A stretch of DNA of 64,000 nucleotides from an uncultured Caldilineaceae bacterium (lineage in GTDB: Bacteria > Chloroflexota > Anaerolineae > Caldilineales > Caldilineaceae). This document shows positions 55,288-63,396 of this stretch, in pieces. A model generated the notes under the pieces. The model searched no databases and was not told the DNA's origin. It was given only the letters and a program-made list of their open reading frames with translations. Within the stretch, counting starts at the first letter, position 1. Each line of letters opens with the position of its first letter. Where the stretch lies: contig CATOTS010000042.1 of NCBI GenBank assembly GCA_951813625.1, forward strand, positions 62,001 to 126,000, read 5' to 3'. Both the position numbers and the translations under genes were made by a program.

Positions 55288-56889
55288 ATGAACAGAGTAC
55301 TGTCTCGCCGCCAATTCCTGATCGGGACCGGCGGTCTCGCCGCTGCCGGGCTTATCGCCGCTTGCGCGTCGCCGACGGCGCCGGCGACTATGGATGAAGA
55401 TGGCGCCGAAGGCTCAGGCATGACCGGCGAACTGACCATCGACATGCAGTACGTTCCGGGCAAGGTGACCGCGGACACGCCGGTGGCGCTGCACGAGATC
55501 CTCCACATCGCGGCAGAGTACGCGGAGATGCACCCCGGCGTCGAGGTGACCTTCGAGGAGCCGTGGAAGGCGACGGAGGCGATGACCCAGCCGACCTACT
55601 TCAAGGCCGGCGCGGCGGCAGGAACGCTGCCGGACATCACCTTCATGTACGGCCTCTCCTTCATCTACGACAAGGACGCGATTATCGCGACGACCGAGTA
55701 CCTGAACCAGCCCAATCACTACATGCCCTCGGACCAGCCCGGCTACGAGCGCTGGGTCGACCAGTGGTACGATGATGTGCAGCCGCTGGTGCTGGCCGAC
55801 GGCAACAACTATGACATTCCCATGGGTTGGGGCAACCCGGGACTGGTGATCGCCTACAACAAGGAGATGTACGCCGAGGCCGGCCTCTCCGGACCCCCCG
55901 AAAAGACCTATTACGACTACTATCAGTCGTGCCAGCAGATCCTCGATGCGGGCATGATCCCGCTGGAGAGCACGCTGCTCAGCTGGGAGTGGGACCGGAT
56001 GGTCGACTACCTGGTCCGGTCGATGGGGCTGTTCGACCTGATCGACATCAACGGCGACGGCTTCTGCACCGATGTCGAGCAGACCCGCGCCGCGATTGCC
56101 GGCATCGTGCGCTTCGACTCGCCCTACTGGGTCGAGCCGACCCGCATCTGGAAAGAGGTTACGAACTACTTCCAGCCCGGCTACCTGCAGATGGCGCAGA
56201 CGACCAATGCGATCGGCTATGGCGAGATCTTTATGACGGAGCAGTCGGCGATGGTGTGGCACGCCGTCCGCATCTGGCCGCAGTTGATGGAGCTGGGCGG
56301 CACCGACAAGTTCGGCGTCTTCAATCTGCCGCGCCTGACAAATAAGCTGACACCGTGGGGCGAAGAGGACCCGACCTGGCTGATCGCGCGCTCGACCGAG
56401 AGCAAGACGGTGACCAAGACTGCGCGCGAACGCGGGCACGTCGACCTGGCGATCGATTTTCTCAAGTTCATGACGACGCCGGCTAATTCTGAGCGGCTGA
56501 TCCAGGAGCGGTTTGGCACGAACCTGGTGATGCCGACGATCAGGGGCCTCGAAGGAATTGAGCTCGACGACGATGTCAAGGCCCTGGTCAGCGACTATGA
56601 AAAGAAGACGGCCAAGCCCGGATTCTCCTCCGACCGCATCGGCGACTGGCATTTCTGGTTCGAGTGGTTCTCGGTGCTTCAGGCCTACTTTGCCGACACT
56701 ATGACACTGGAAGAGATGATCCAGGCACAGATCGACGTACTGCCGACCTTCATCGAGAACTTCCTCGTCGATAAGGAGCTGCAGGAAGAGGCCAAGGAGT
56801 GGGAGAAGATGAGGGCCGACTACACGCCGCCGCCCTGGGGCGATTACACGGTCCCGACAGAACCGTTCGTGATGCCGTTCAACGCCTAA
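55288..56889 (+). CDS. Sugar ABC transporter solute-binding lipoprotein
   Basis: A 533-residue exported lipoprotein that captures a carbohydrate ligand for the permeases encoded next. The N-terminus has a twin-arginine motif SRRQFLI at residues 6-12, a hydrophobic stretch, and a lipobox LIAAC ending in C26, which would be acylated. The mature part has the extended family-1 binding-protein pattern, for example GGTDKFGVFNLPRL, VDLAIDFLKFMTTPANSERLI and a central DGNNYDIPMGWGNPGLVIAYN. The ATG at 55288 has AAAAAGGAG just upstream and a promoter at 55174-55202. A 19-bp hairpin follows the gene. The ligand is unknown. Confidence 0.93.
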   Translation: MNRVLSRRQFLIGTGGLAAAGLIAACASPTAPATMDEDGAEGSGMTGELTIDMQYVPGKVTADTPVALHEILHIAAEYAEMHPGVEVTFEEPWKATEAMTQPTYFKAGAAAGTLPDITFMYGLSFIYDKDAIIATTEYLNQPNHYMPSDQPGYERWVDQWYDDVQPLVLADGNNYDIPMGWGNPGLVIAYNKEMYAEAGLSGPPEKTYYDYYQSCQQILDAGMIPLESTLLSWEWDRMVDYLVRSMGLFDLIDINGDGFCTDVEQTRAAIAGIVRFDSPYWVEPTRIWKEVTNYFQPGYLQMAQTTNAIGYGEIFMTEQSAMVWHAVRIWPQLMELGGTDKFGVFNLPRLTNKLTPWGEEDPTWLIARSTESKTVTKTARERGHVDLAIDFLKFMTTPANSERLIQERFGTNLVMPTIRGLEGIELDDDVKALVSDYEKKTAKPGFSSDRIGDWHFWFEWFSVLQAYFADTMTLEEMIQAQIDVLPTFIENFLVDKELQEEAKEWEKMRADYTPPPWGDYTVPTEPFVMPFNA

Positions 56890-56903
56890 CTGCGATGGAA
56901 AGC

Positions 56904-56946
56904 GGCCAGGGGGTCAGTGATCAGCTGGATCACTGACCCCCTGGCC
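56904..56946 (+). promoter_or_regulatory. Perfect 19-bp hairpin between binding protein and permease genes
   Basis: The arms 56904-56922 and 56928-56946 pair perfectly around the loop AGCTG. There is no T-run afterwards, so it is not a simple terminator. It is more likely to stabilise the upstream message and lower expression of the permease genes, as known for other ABC-transporter operons. It ends 12 bp before the permease start. Confidence 0.8.
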
Positions 56947-56958
56947 CTTGCGAACCCC

Positions 56959-57918
56959 ATGTCAGTACAGACTGCCGACGCGAGTCTCGACAGTAGACTG
57001 TGGAGCGGCCGCCGCCGTACGATGCGCCGCAACCTGACCGCGCTCCTCTTTCTGTTGCCCACCTTCCTCTTTCTGGCCATCTTCATGTACCAGCCGACCA
57101 TCAACGTAATCTATCATACCTTTTTCCGTTGGGACGGCTTCACGGTGGAACGGTTCATTGGGTTCGGGAACTTCACAAAGATGGTTTCCGACCCCAACAT
57201 GCACATCGCCACGCGCAATCTCGGCTGGTTTTTCCTCGGTTGGATGTTGCAGCGCATCTCGCCCTTCCTGGTGGCGGAGCTGGTTTTCAACCTGAGGCGG
57301 GAACGCACCAAATACTGGTACCGCACGCTCTTCGTCCTGCCGATGGTCGTCCCCTTCCTGGTCACGATCATGATCTGGAAGTTCATCTACAATCCGCTGC
57401 CGGCGATTGGCGTCCTCAATCGCATGCTGGGGAGTTTCGGCCTGGAAGAGTGGCAGACGGCGTGGCTGTCGGAGCCGAGCCTGGTGATTCTGGCGCTACT
57501 GATGGTCAGTTTCCCCTGGATTTCGGGCTGGCCGTTCATGATCTTCTACGCCGGGCTGCAGCAGATCCCTAGTGAAGTGCTTGACGCCTCCGTGATGGAC
57601 GGCTGCAATGTCTGGCAGCGCATGGTGCGCATCGACATCCCGCTCGTGGTCACCTCGATCCAGCTGGTGGCGATCCAGACGATGATCGGCATCATCCAGG
57701 ATTTCGCCTTTGTGCTGATCATGACGGCGGGCGGGCCGGCCAAGGCGTCGCTGGTGCCCGGCCTGCTGCTCTTCATGTCCGCCTTCCGCGGCGACAATAT
57801 GGGGTACGGCGCAACGATCGGCGTAACCATGTTCATCGCTATCTTTATTCTGACGCTGCTGAGCTTCCGCTACACGACGTCGCCCTTCGCCCGCACCCGA
57901 CGAACGAGGGAGACCTGA
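56959..57918 (+). CDS. Sugar ABC transporter permease (MalF/UgpA type)
   Basis: A 319-residue inner-membrane permease with six predicted helices, starting with LTALLFLLPTFLFLAIFMY. The cytoplasmic EAA loop, which docks the ATPase, reads EVLDASVMDGCNVWQRMVRI. I start at ATG 56959; an in-frame GTG at 56917 lies inside the hairpin at 56904-56946 and would be occluded. It ends in a TGATG overlap with the next permease. No ATP-binding subunit gene lies in the window; such systems often share an ATPase encoded elsewhere. Confidence 0.92.
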   Translation: MSVQTADASLDSRLWSGRRRTMRRNLTALLFLLPTFLFLAIFMYQPTINVIYHTFFRWDGFTVERFIGFGNFTKMVSDPNMHIATRNLGWFFLGWMLQRISPFLVAELVFNLRRERTKYWYRTLFVLPMVVPFLVTIMIWKFIYNPLPAIGVLNRMLGSFGLEEWQTAWLSEPSLVILALLMVSFPWISGWPFMIFYAGLQQIPSEVLDASVMDGCNVWQRMVRIDIPLVVTSIQLVAIQTMIGIIQDFAFVLIMTAGGPAKASLVPGLLLFMSAFRGDNMGYGATIGVTMFIAIFILTLLSFRYTTSPFARTRRTRET

Positions 57919-58793
57919 TGACCGAGCAAACAGTCGACCAGCCTTTCTCGTCGACGCATGACGATGCGCAGTCGGAGCTTGGCACGCAGCTAAAAAGCTT
58001 GCTGCATCATGCGTTGCTGGTCTTTCTCCTCTTTCTGACCTTCTTCCCCTTCATCATTGCAATCTTCACCTCGCTCAAGAGCTTCCAGCAGCTGCTTGTA
58101 AACTTCTGGCTGCCGGCCTTCCCGCTGCAGCTGAACAACTATGTGATGGCGTGGAACGAGATCTACCGCTCCATCATCAACAGCAGCCTCGTCAGCCTCG
58201 GCGCGGTCACCGGCGTGCTGCTGTGCGCGTCTCTGGCCGCGTACGCGTTTGCGCGCATCGACTTCGCCTGGCGCGACGCGGCCTACTACCTGGTGCTGTC
58301 GCTGCTGATGATCCCCAGCGTCCTGACCCTGATCGGCCGCTACCTGCTGATCGTCGAGTTCGGGCTGATGAACTCGCTCTGGGGGCTGATTCTGCCCTAC
58401 ATCGCGGGGGGGCTTGCCTTCGCCGTCTTTCTGCTGACCGGCTTCTTCTCCGACCTGCCGGAGGAGCTGTTCGAAGCGGCCAGGATGGACGGCGGCACCG
58501 AACTGCAGATGTACCGCATGATCGCGCTGCCCCTTTCGCGGCCGATCATGGCGATCGTCGGCCTGCTCACCTTCCTCTCGTCCTGGGGCGACTATGTGTG
58601 GCCGCTGCTGGTGCTGCGCTCGCCGGAGAAGTTCACGCTGATGCTGGGGCTGGCGAGGTTCACCGGCAACAACCAGGTCATGTTCGGGCCGCTGATGGCC
58701 GGCTACGTGATCGCGTCGATCCCGACCGCAATTATTATTATCCTGATGATGCGCACCTTCGCCGGCGCCGCCTTGCTGGGGGCCTTCAAATGA
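57918..58793 (+). CDS. Sugar ABC transporter permease (MalG/UgpE type)
   Basis: A 291-residue inner-membrane permease with six helices, partner of the preceding gene. The EAA loop reads EELFEAARMDGGTELQMYRM. The first helix is ALLVFLLFLTFFPFIIAIF, followed by the typical TSLKSFQQLL sequence after it. ATG 57918 overlaps the upstream stop (TGATG), and the stop overlaps the next ATG by 4 bp, so the permeases and the first oxidoreductase are coupled. Confidence 0.93.
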   Translation: MTEQTVDQPFSSTHDDAQSELGTQLKSLLHHALLVFLLFLTFFPFIIAIFTSLKSFQQLLVNFWLPAFPLQLNNYVMAWNEIYRSIINSSLVSLGAVTGVLLCASLAAYAFARIDFAWRDAAYYLVLSLLMIPSVLTLIGRYLLIVEFGLMNSLWGLILPYIAGGLAFAVFLLTGFFSDLPEELFEAARMDGGTELQMYRMIALPLSRPIMAIVGLLTFLSSWGDYVWPLLVLRSPEKFTLMLGLARFTGNNQVMFGPLMAGYVIASIPTAIIIILMMRTFAGAALLGAFK

Positions 58794-59884
58794 CCGACGG
58801 CAATATATACAGGGTGGGAATCGTCGGCTGCGGCCGGATGGCTGGGCTGCACGCGGAGGCTCATACGCTTGTGCCCGATACCCAGCTGGTCGCCGCCGCC
58901 GACATCGACCCCGACAAGCTGGACCTCTTCTGCGAACAGTGGTCGATCCCGCAGCGCTACGGCAGCTATGAAGAGATGCTGGCAAAGGCCGACCTGGACA
59001 TCGTGAGCGTCGTCACGCTGGACAGCCTGCACGGCTCGGCGACGATCGCCGCGGCCGAGGCCGGCGCGCGCGGCATCCTCTGCGAAAAACCGATGGCCTT
59101 CGACCTCGAGGAGGCCGACCGGATGATCGCGGCCTGCGACCGCGCCGGCGCCAAGCTGGTAATCGATCACTCGATGCGCTTCGAGAAGAATTTCATCGAA
59201 GTGAAGACGATGATCGAGCGCGGCGACATCGGCAATCTACGCACCATCCGCGGCAACCTGCTCTCGACCGACCAGCGCGATCCGAGCAGCTGGCATTCGC
59301 AGTTCGTGACGGCCGGCGGCGGCGAGCTGATGCACAACGGCACGCACCTGTTCGATCTGATCCGCTTCTATGCCGGCGACCCGGAGTGGGTCTTCGCCAC
59401 GGTGGAGCGCGGCAACAAGGCGATCACGATCGAGGACCTGTCGGCCGGTCTGTTCCGCATGGACAGCGGCAGCCTCTTCTTTTTCGAGTCGGGCGGGCGG
59501 CGGCGCTACGGCTGCTTCGAAATCCTGATCGAAGGCGACGAAGGCCGCCTCGCCATCCAGCACGGCGCGCGCAACGCCCTGGAGAATAGGGGCGGTTGGG
59601 CCTGGGAACCCTATCTGCACCGCTGGCGCGGGCGCACCGAGCCAGTCGAATGGGAGCCGGTCGCGACGCAGCGGGACAACGCCGTCATCAACGTGGTGGC
59701 CGACCTGGTTGACTGCATCGAGAACGACCGCGAGAGCATTTCGAGCGGGCGGCAGGGCCGCGCCGCTCTGGAGATGATCATGGCGGTCTACGAGTCGCAG
59801 CGGCGCGGGCTGGCCCGCGTCGACTTCCCGCTGGGAATCCAGGACAACCCGTTCGGAGATATGCTTGACAGAGGACAGATATGA
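58790..59884 (+). CDS. Gfo/Idh/MocA family oxidoreductase, tandem copy 1
   Basis: A 364-residue sugar or polyol dehydrogenase-like protein. The NAD-binding motif is VGIVGCGRMA near the N-terminus, CEKPMAF carries the conserved lysine, and the substrate domain includes HNGTHLFDLIRFYAGDPEW and GRQGRAALEMIMAVYESQ. It overlaps the permease stop by 4 bp (ATGA). It is closely similar, by eye about three quarters identical, to the next gene along the whole length, so the pair arose by duplication. It probably acts on the sugar brought in by the transporter, but the substrate is unknown. Confidence 0.9.
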   Translation: MTDGNIYRVGIVGCGRMAGLHAEAHTLVPDTQLVAAADIDPDKLDLFCEQWSIPQRYGSYEEMLAKADLDIVSVVTLDSLHGSATIAAAEAGARGILCEKPMAFDLEEADRMIAACDRAGAKLVIDHSMRFEKNFIEVKTMIERGDIGNLRTIRGNLLSTDQRDPSSWHSQFVTAGGGELMHNGTHLFDLIRFYAGDPEWVFATVERGNKAITIEDLSAGLFRMDSGSLFFFESGGRRRYGCFEILIEGDEGRLAIQHGARNALENRGGWAWEPYLHRWRGRTEPVEWEPVATQRDNAVINVVADLVDCIENDRESISSGRQGRAALEMIMAVYESQRRGLARVDFPLGIQDNPFGDMLDRGQI

Positions 59885-59971
59885 CGCAGGAATCTCCGTG
59901 CGTCCGACCGCGACCATCGTTCTCCTGATGATACGCATCAATGCGGGCGTCCTCCCGGAAGGAGCTAGCAA

Positions 59972-61066
59972 ATGACGGATGGCAAGCAATTCAGGGTGGG
60001 CATCGTTGGCTGCGGCCGGGTGGCGGCGATGCACGCGAAGGCGCATGAGACTGTGCCCGGTACGCAGCTGGTGGCCGCGGCCGACATCGACCCGGATAGG
60101 CTCGATAGCTTCTGCGAACAGTGGTCGATCCCGCAGCGCTACAGCAGCTACGAGGAGATGCTGGCGCAGGCCGACGTCGAAATCATCAGCGTTTGCACGC
60201 TCGACAATCTGAAGGGGCCGGTGACAATCGCCGCGGCCGAGGCGGGCGTGCGCGGCATCCTGTGCGAGAAGCCGATGGCCTTCCACCTCGAAGAGGCCGA
60301 CCGGATGATTGCGGCCTGCGACCGCGCCGGCGCCAAATTGATCGTCAACCACTCGATGCGCTTCGAGCAGAACTACATCAATGTGAAGAAGATGATCGAG
60401 CAGGGCGAAATCGGCAATCTGCGCACCATCCGCGCCAATCTGCTCACGACCGATCAGTTCAATCTCGCCAGCTGGCACTCGCATTACGAGACGGCCGGCG
60501 GCGGTCAACTGATGCACGACGCCACGCATATTTTCGATCTCATCCGTTTCTATGCCGGCGACCCGGAGTGGGTTTTCGCGACGGTCGAACGCGGCAACAA
60601 GGCGGTCACGATCGAAGACCTGGGGGCAGGGCTGTTCCGCATGGACAGCGGCACTCTCTTCTTCTTCGAGTCGGGTGGGCGACGCCGCTACGGCACCTAC
60701 GAGATCCTGATCGAAGGGGATGAAGGCCGGCTGGCGATCCAGCACGGCGCGTTCAACAGCCTGGAACGGTCTGCCGGCTACGGCTGGGAACCCTATCTGC
60801 ACCGCTGGCGCGGCCGCACCGAGCCGGTCGACTGGGAGCCGGTCCCCACGGAGCGGCAACACGCGTGGATCAACGCGGTGAGCGACCTGGTCGATTGTAT
60901 CGAGCAGGACCGCGAGAGCGTTTCGAGCGGGAGGCAGGGCCGCGCCGCGCTCGAGATGATCATGGCGGTCTACGAGTCGCAGCGTCGCGGGCTGGCCCGC
61001 GTCGACTTCCCGCTGGAGATTCGCGACAATCCGTTCGGAGATATGCTCAGCAGAGGGCAGATATAG
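59972..61066 (+). CDS. Gfo/Idh/MocA family oxidoreductase, tandem copy 2
   Basis: A 364-residue paralogue of the preceding gene. GCGRVA is at residues 13-18, EKP at 99-101, and HDATHIFDLIRFYAGDPEW replaces the first copy's HNGTHLFD. The ATG at 59972 has AAGGAG about 9 nt upstream. Differences cluster in the substrate domain (for example HNGTH to HDATH), suggesting that the two copies may act on related but distinct substrates or on opposite steps of an oxidation-epimerisation-reduction. It precedes the sialidase-like gene by 13 bp. Confidence 0.9.
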   Translation: MTDGKQFRVGIVGCGRVAAMHAKAHETVPGTQLVAAADIDPDRLDSFCEQWSIPQRYSSYEEMLAQADVEIISVCTLDNLKGPVTIAAAEAGVRGILCEKPMAFHLEEADRMIAACDRAGAKLIVNHSMRFEQNYINVKKMIEQGEIGNLRTIRANLLTTDQFNLASWHSHYETAGGGQLMHDATHIFDLIRFYAGDPEWVFATVERGNKAVTIEDLGAGLFRMDSGTLFFFESGGRRRYGTYEILIEGDEGRLAIQHGAFNSLERSAGYGWEPYLHRWRGRTEPVDWEPVPTERQHAWINAVSDLVDCIEQDRESVSSGRQGRAALEMIMAVYESQRRGLARVDFPLEIRDNPFGDMLSRGQI

Positions 61067-61079
61067 CGGAGGAATCCCC

Positions 61080-62150
61080 ATGCGCCCGCCGGACCTGACG
61101 CACCAGCTGATCTACCAGAATCCGCACGCCTACTGCGCGTGGCCGGACATCAAGATCCTGCAGGACGGCGACTGGGTGCTGGCCTTCTGTGAGGCGATGC
61201 GCCGGCCGAGCATCACGCATCTCGACCCGAGCCTGCTCAACATGCTGCTGCGCTCCGAGGACGGCGGGCAGAGCTGGCAGGGGCCGCAGGTGATCGCCGG
61301 CTACGATTTCGCCGGCATGGACGACCCCGGCATGGTGCAGCTTTCGAGCGGAGTACTGCTGGTCAACACGGCGCGCAACAGCCATGTCTCGCTTGACACA
61401 GCCGACGGCGACGCGGCCTACGCCGGTTATGACCGGCGCGAGGGTTTCGCCTGGGCCAGCTCCTACCCGATCGCGGAGGGCACCTACGTGCACCGCTCGG
61501 AGGACGGCGGGCGCACGTGGAGCGGGAGCGCACGCGTCGATATCTCCCCTTTTGCCTCCGGCTACACGCTGCGCCCCATCACCGAGCTGGAGGACGGGAG
61601 CCTGCTGCTGCCCTGCTACGATGAGAGCCAGGTCCCGTGCCCGTCATTCGTCGTGCCCTCCTACGACCAGGGCCGCACCTGGACGGGCGCGTCTTTGATC
61701 GCGCTCGACGACAGGATCGGCTTTTACGAACCTGCTCTGCTGGCGCTGCCGGGCGGGCGCGTGCTGGCGATGCTGCGTACGCATCAGGAGGGAAACATTC
61801 ATCTCTACCAGTGCCACTCGGACGACGGCGGGCGTACCTGGAGCCGCGCGCAGCCGACGCCGATGCGCGGTCTGCCGCCCCACATGCTGCGTCTGCAGGA
61901 TGGACGCTTGCTGTGCGTCTACGGCCGTCGCTTTGCCCCTTTCGGGGTTCGCGCCTGCCTGAGCAGCGACAATGGCGCCAGCTGGGACATCGAGAACGAG
62001 TTGGTCCTGCGCGACGACTTCCCCAACGGCGACCTGGGCTATCCGACCTCGGTGCAGCGGGCCGACGGCTCGATCTGCACCGCCTACTACGGCCAAGACG
62101 AAGAGAGCGTGACCTGTATCCAGGCCAGTTCATACCGGCTCCCGGACTGA
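61080..62150 (+). CDS. Sialidase-like Asp-box (BNR) protein
   Basis: A 356-residue protein with five Asp-boxes (S-x-D-x-G-x-x-W) at residues about 59-66, 140-147, 194-201, 247-254 and 295-302, for example SEDGGRTW and SDDGGRTW. This is the six-bladed beta-propeller pattern of sialidases and related glycoside hydrolases. An N-terminal LTHQLIYQNPHAYCAWPDI and a TLRPITELEDGSLLLPCY segment fit the exo-sialidase-like group. No signal peptide is visible, so unlike secreted sialidases it appears cytoplasmic and would act on imported oligosaccharides. The catalytic Arg triad cannot be confirmed by eye. It is the last gene of the transporter operon. Confidence 0.82.
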   Translation: MRPPDLTHQLIYQNPHAYCAWPDIKILQDGDWVLAFCEAMRRPSITHLDPSLLNMLLRSEDGGQSWQGPQVIAGYDFAGMDDPGMVQLSSGVLLVNTARNSHVSLDTADGDAAYAGYDRREGFAWASSYPIAEGTYVHRSEDGGRTWSGSARVDISPFASGYTLRPITELEDGSLLLPCYDESQVPCPSFVVPSYDQGRTWTGASLIALDDRIGFYEPALLALPGGRVLAMLRTHQEGNIHLYQCHSDDGGRTWSRAQPTPMRGLPPHMLRLQDGRLLCVYGRRFAPFGVRACLSSDNGASWDIENELVLRDDFPNGDLGYPTSVQRADGSICTAYYGQDEESVTCIQASSYRLPD

Positions 62151-62185
62151 GCGCGGCGGCGTTGAACCGGCAGGGGGACAGGGAC

Positions 62186-62239
62186 GCGACCTCGGCGACC
62201 TCGGCGACCTCGGCGACCTCGGCGACCTCGGCGACCTCG
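62186..62239. repeat. 9-bp tandem repeat (six perfect copies)
   Basis: GCGACCTCG is repeated six times head to tail between the sialidase-like gene and the tRNA-Met gene. It is non-coding minisatellite-like DNA and likely variable in copy number. Confidence 0.95.
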
Positions 62240-62284
62240 GCGGGCACGCGCTATGGCTTTCGGATTTCAGCACAAGGTGGGAAG

Positions 62285-62358
<74 letters not shown>

Positions 62359-62414
62359 TGACTGCAAAACGAACCGCCGACCGATTTCGGTTCGGCGGCT
62401 CTTTGATTCTGAGG

Positions 62415-62486
62415 TAGCGGGGGCAGGATTCGAACCTGCGACCTTCGGGTTATGAGCCCGACGAGCTGCCACTGCTCCACCCCGCA
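62415..62486 (-). tRNA. Initiator tRNA-fMet (CAU)
   Basis: A 72-nt minus-strand cloverleaf with anticodon loop CTCATAA, an anticodon stem with three consecutive G-C pairs (TCGGG/CCCGA), T arm GCAGG-TTCGAAT-CCTGC, and an unpaired acceptor end (positions 1 and 72 are both U). Both features mark the initiator. Most bacteria have C1-A72 instead. The 3' CCA is not encoded. Confidence 0.93.
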
Positions 62487-62584
62487 ACACAGTACAGGAC
62501 AGTCTAACATAGTAGCCGCTGTGCGTCAAATTAGCGCCTTTGCCGATGCGAGCCGCCCCTGTTTCCGGCGGGTGCGCCTGCCAT

Positions 62585-63025
62585 CTATTCCCGGAACCGC
62601 TGCAGCAGGGATTGCCACCAGCTCCAATCCAGCGGGCGGAAGGCGTCTTCCGCCGCCGCCGCGGGCGCTGCCGGCGGCGCACTCTCCACCGCCGCGGCGG
62701 GCACACCAAGCAGGATATAGACCTCGTCCCCGTCCTTGATGTACCCTAACTCACCGCGCGCCATCTGAACCACGTATTCGTCGCTCGTCGCGTAGCGCAA
62801 CTCGCCCTGCAGGTCCAGTGTACTCTGTTGGCCGAGTGTAATGTTGCGCCGCATCTCTGCGATCTGCGCCTGCACCACGGTCAACTCGCGCAGCTGGTCG
62901 ACATGCTGAAAGATGAAATAGAGGCCAACGACAGCCGCGAGCAGCATCAGCGCCGGGAACGCAGGGTGGCGCTGCCGTCTTGCGTCAGCCGGTCCTGGGT
63001 TGATTGCAACGCGGGTAAGGCCCAT
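62585..63025 (-). CDS. Septum formation initiator protein (FtsB/DivIC-like)
   Basis: A 146-residue bitopic membrane protein. A helix at residues about 23-40 (FPALMLLAAVVGLYFIF) is followed by a coiled coil at about 41-80 (LRELTVVQAQIAEMRRNI), then the FtsB/DivIC-like ATSDEYVVQMARGELGYIKDG. A Pro/Ala-rich tail ends WWQSLLQRF. The ATG at 63025 follows GGAAAG; a longer in-frame start would run into the tRNA-Leu gene. It probably pairs with FtsL and FtsQ in the divisome. It lies between tRNA genes on the minus strand, away from the dcw cluster. Confidence 0.82.
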   Translation of the reverse strand: MGLTRVAINPGPADARRQRHPAFPALMLLAAVVGLYFIFQHVDQLRELTVVQAQIAEMRRNITLGQQSTLDLQGELRYATSDEYVVQMARGELGYIKDGDEVYILLGVPAAAVESAPPAAPAAAAEDAFRPLDWSWWQSLLQRFRE

Positions 63026-63119
63026 AACGCTTTCCTTGCCGGACACGGACGTGCTGCGTGCCACTCGCGATTCGGATAAAGACAGAAAAGGAACCCGGGG
63101 GTTGGCCTGGGTCCTTTGG

Positions 63120-63203
63120 TGCCGCAGGAGGGATTTGAACCCCCACGAGCTAATGCCCACTACGCCCTGAACGTAGCGCGTCTTCCTATTCCGCCACTGC
63201 GGC
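63120..63203 (-). tRNA. tRNA-Leu (CAG anticodon)
   Basis: An 84-nt minus-strand type II tRNA: acceptor GCCGCAG, anticodon stem CTACG/CGTAG with loop TTCAGGG (anticodon CAG), a long variable arm (TGGGCATTAGCTCG), T arm GGGGG-TTCAAAT-CCCTC (one mismatch), discriminator A. CCA is not encoded. Confidence 0.94.
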
Positions 63204-63396
63204 GATATATCGTTCGCGAGGGTCGGCGCCCCGACGCTTCACATACGGGCAGCAGTACCATCTCAAACGCTGCGAATCCGTAACGATTCTTATATCATGC
63301 AGGCCTTTTTCCTGTCAAATTAAATTTAGCCGGTAGCCTGCAAACCGGTATTTGCCGCTTCAGCGCGCAGTCTGCCGCGCCGCGCCTTTGCGCGGT

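Noticed and set aside
59237..61081. Minus-strand open frame of 614 codons opposite the tandem oxidoreductases
   Set aside because: Its internal duplication simply mirrors the duplicated plus-strand genes.
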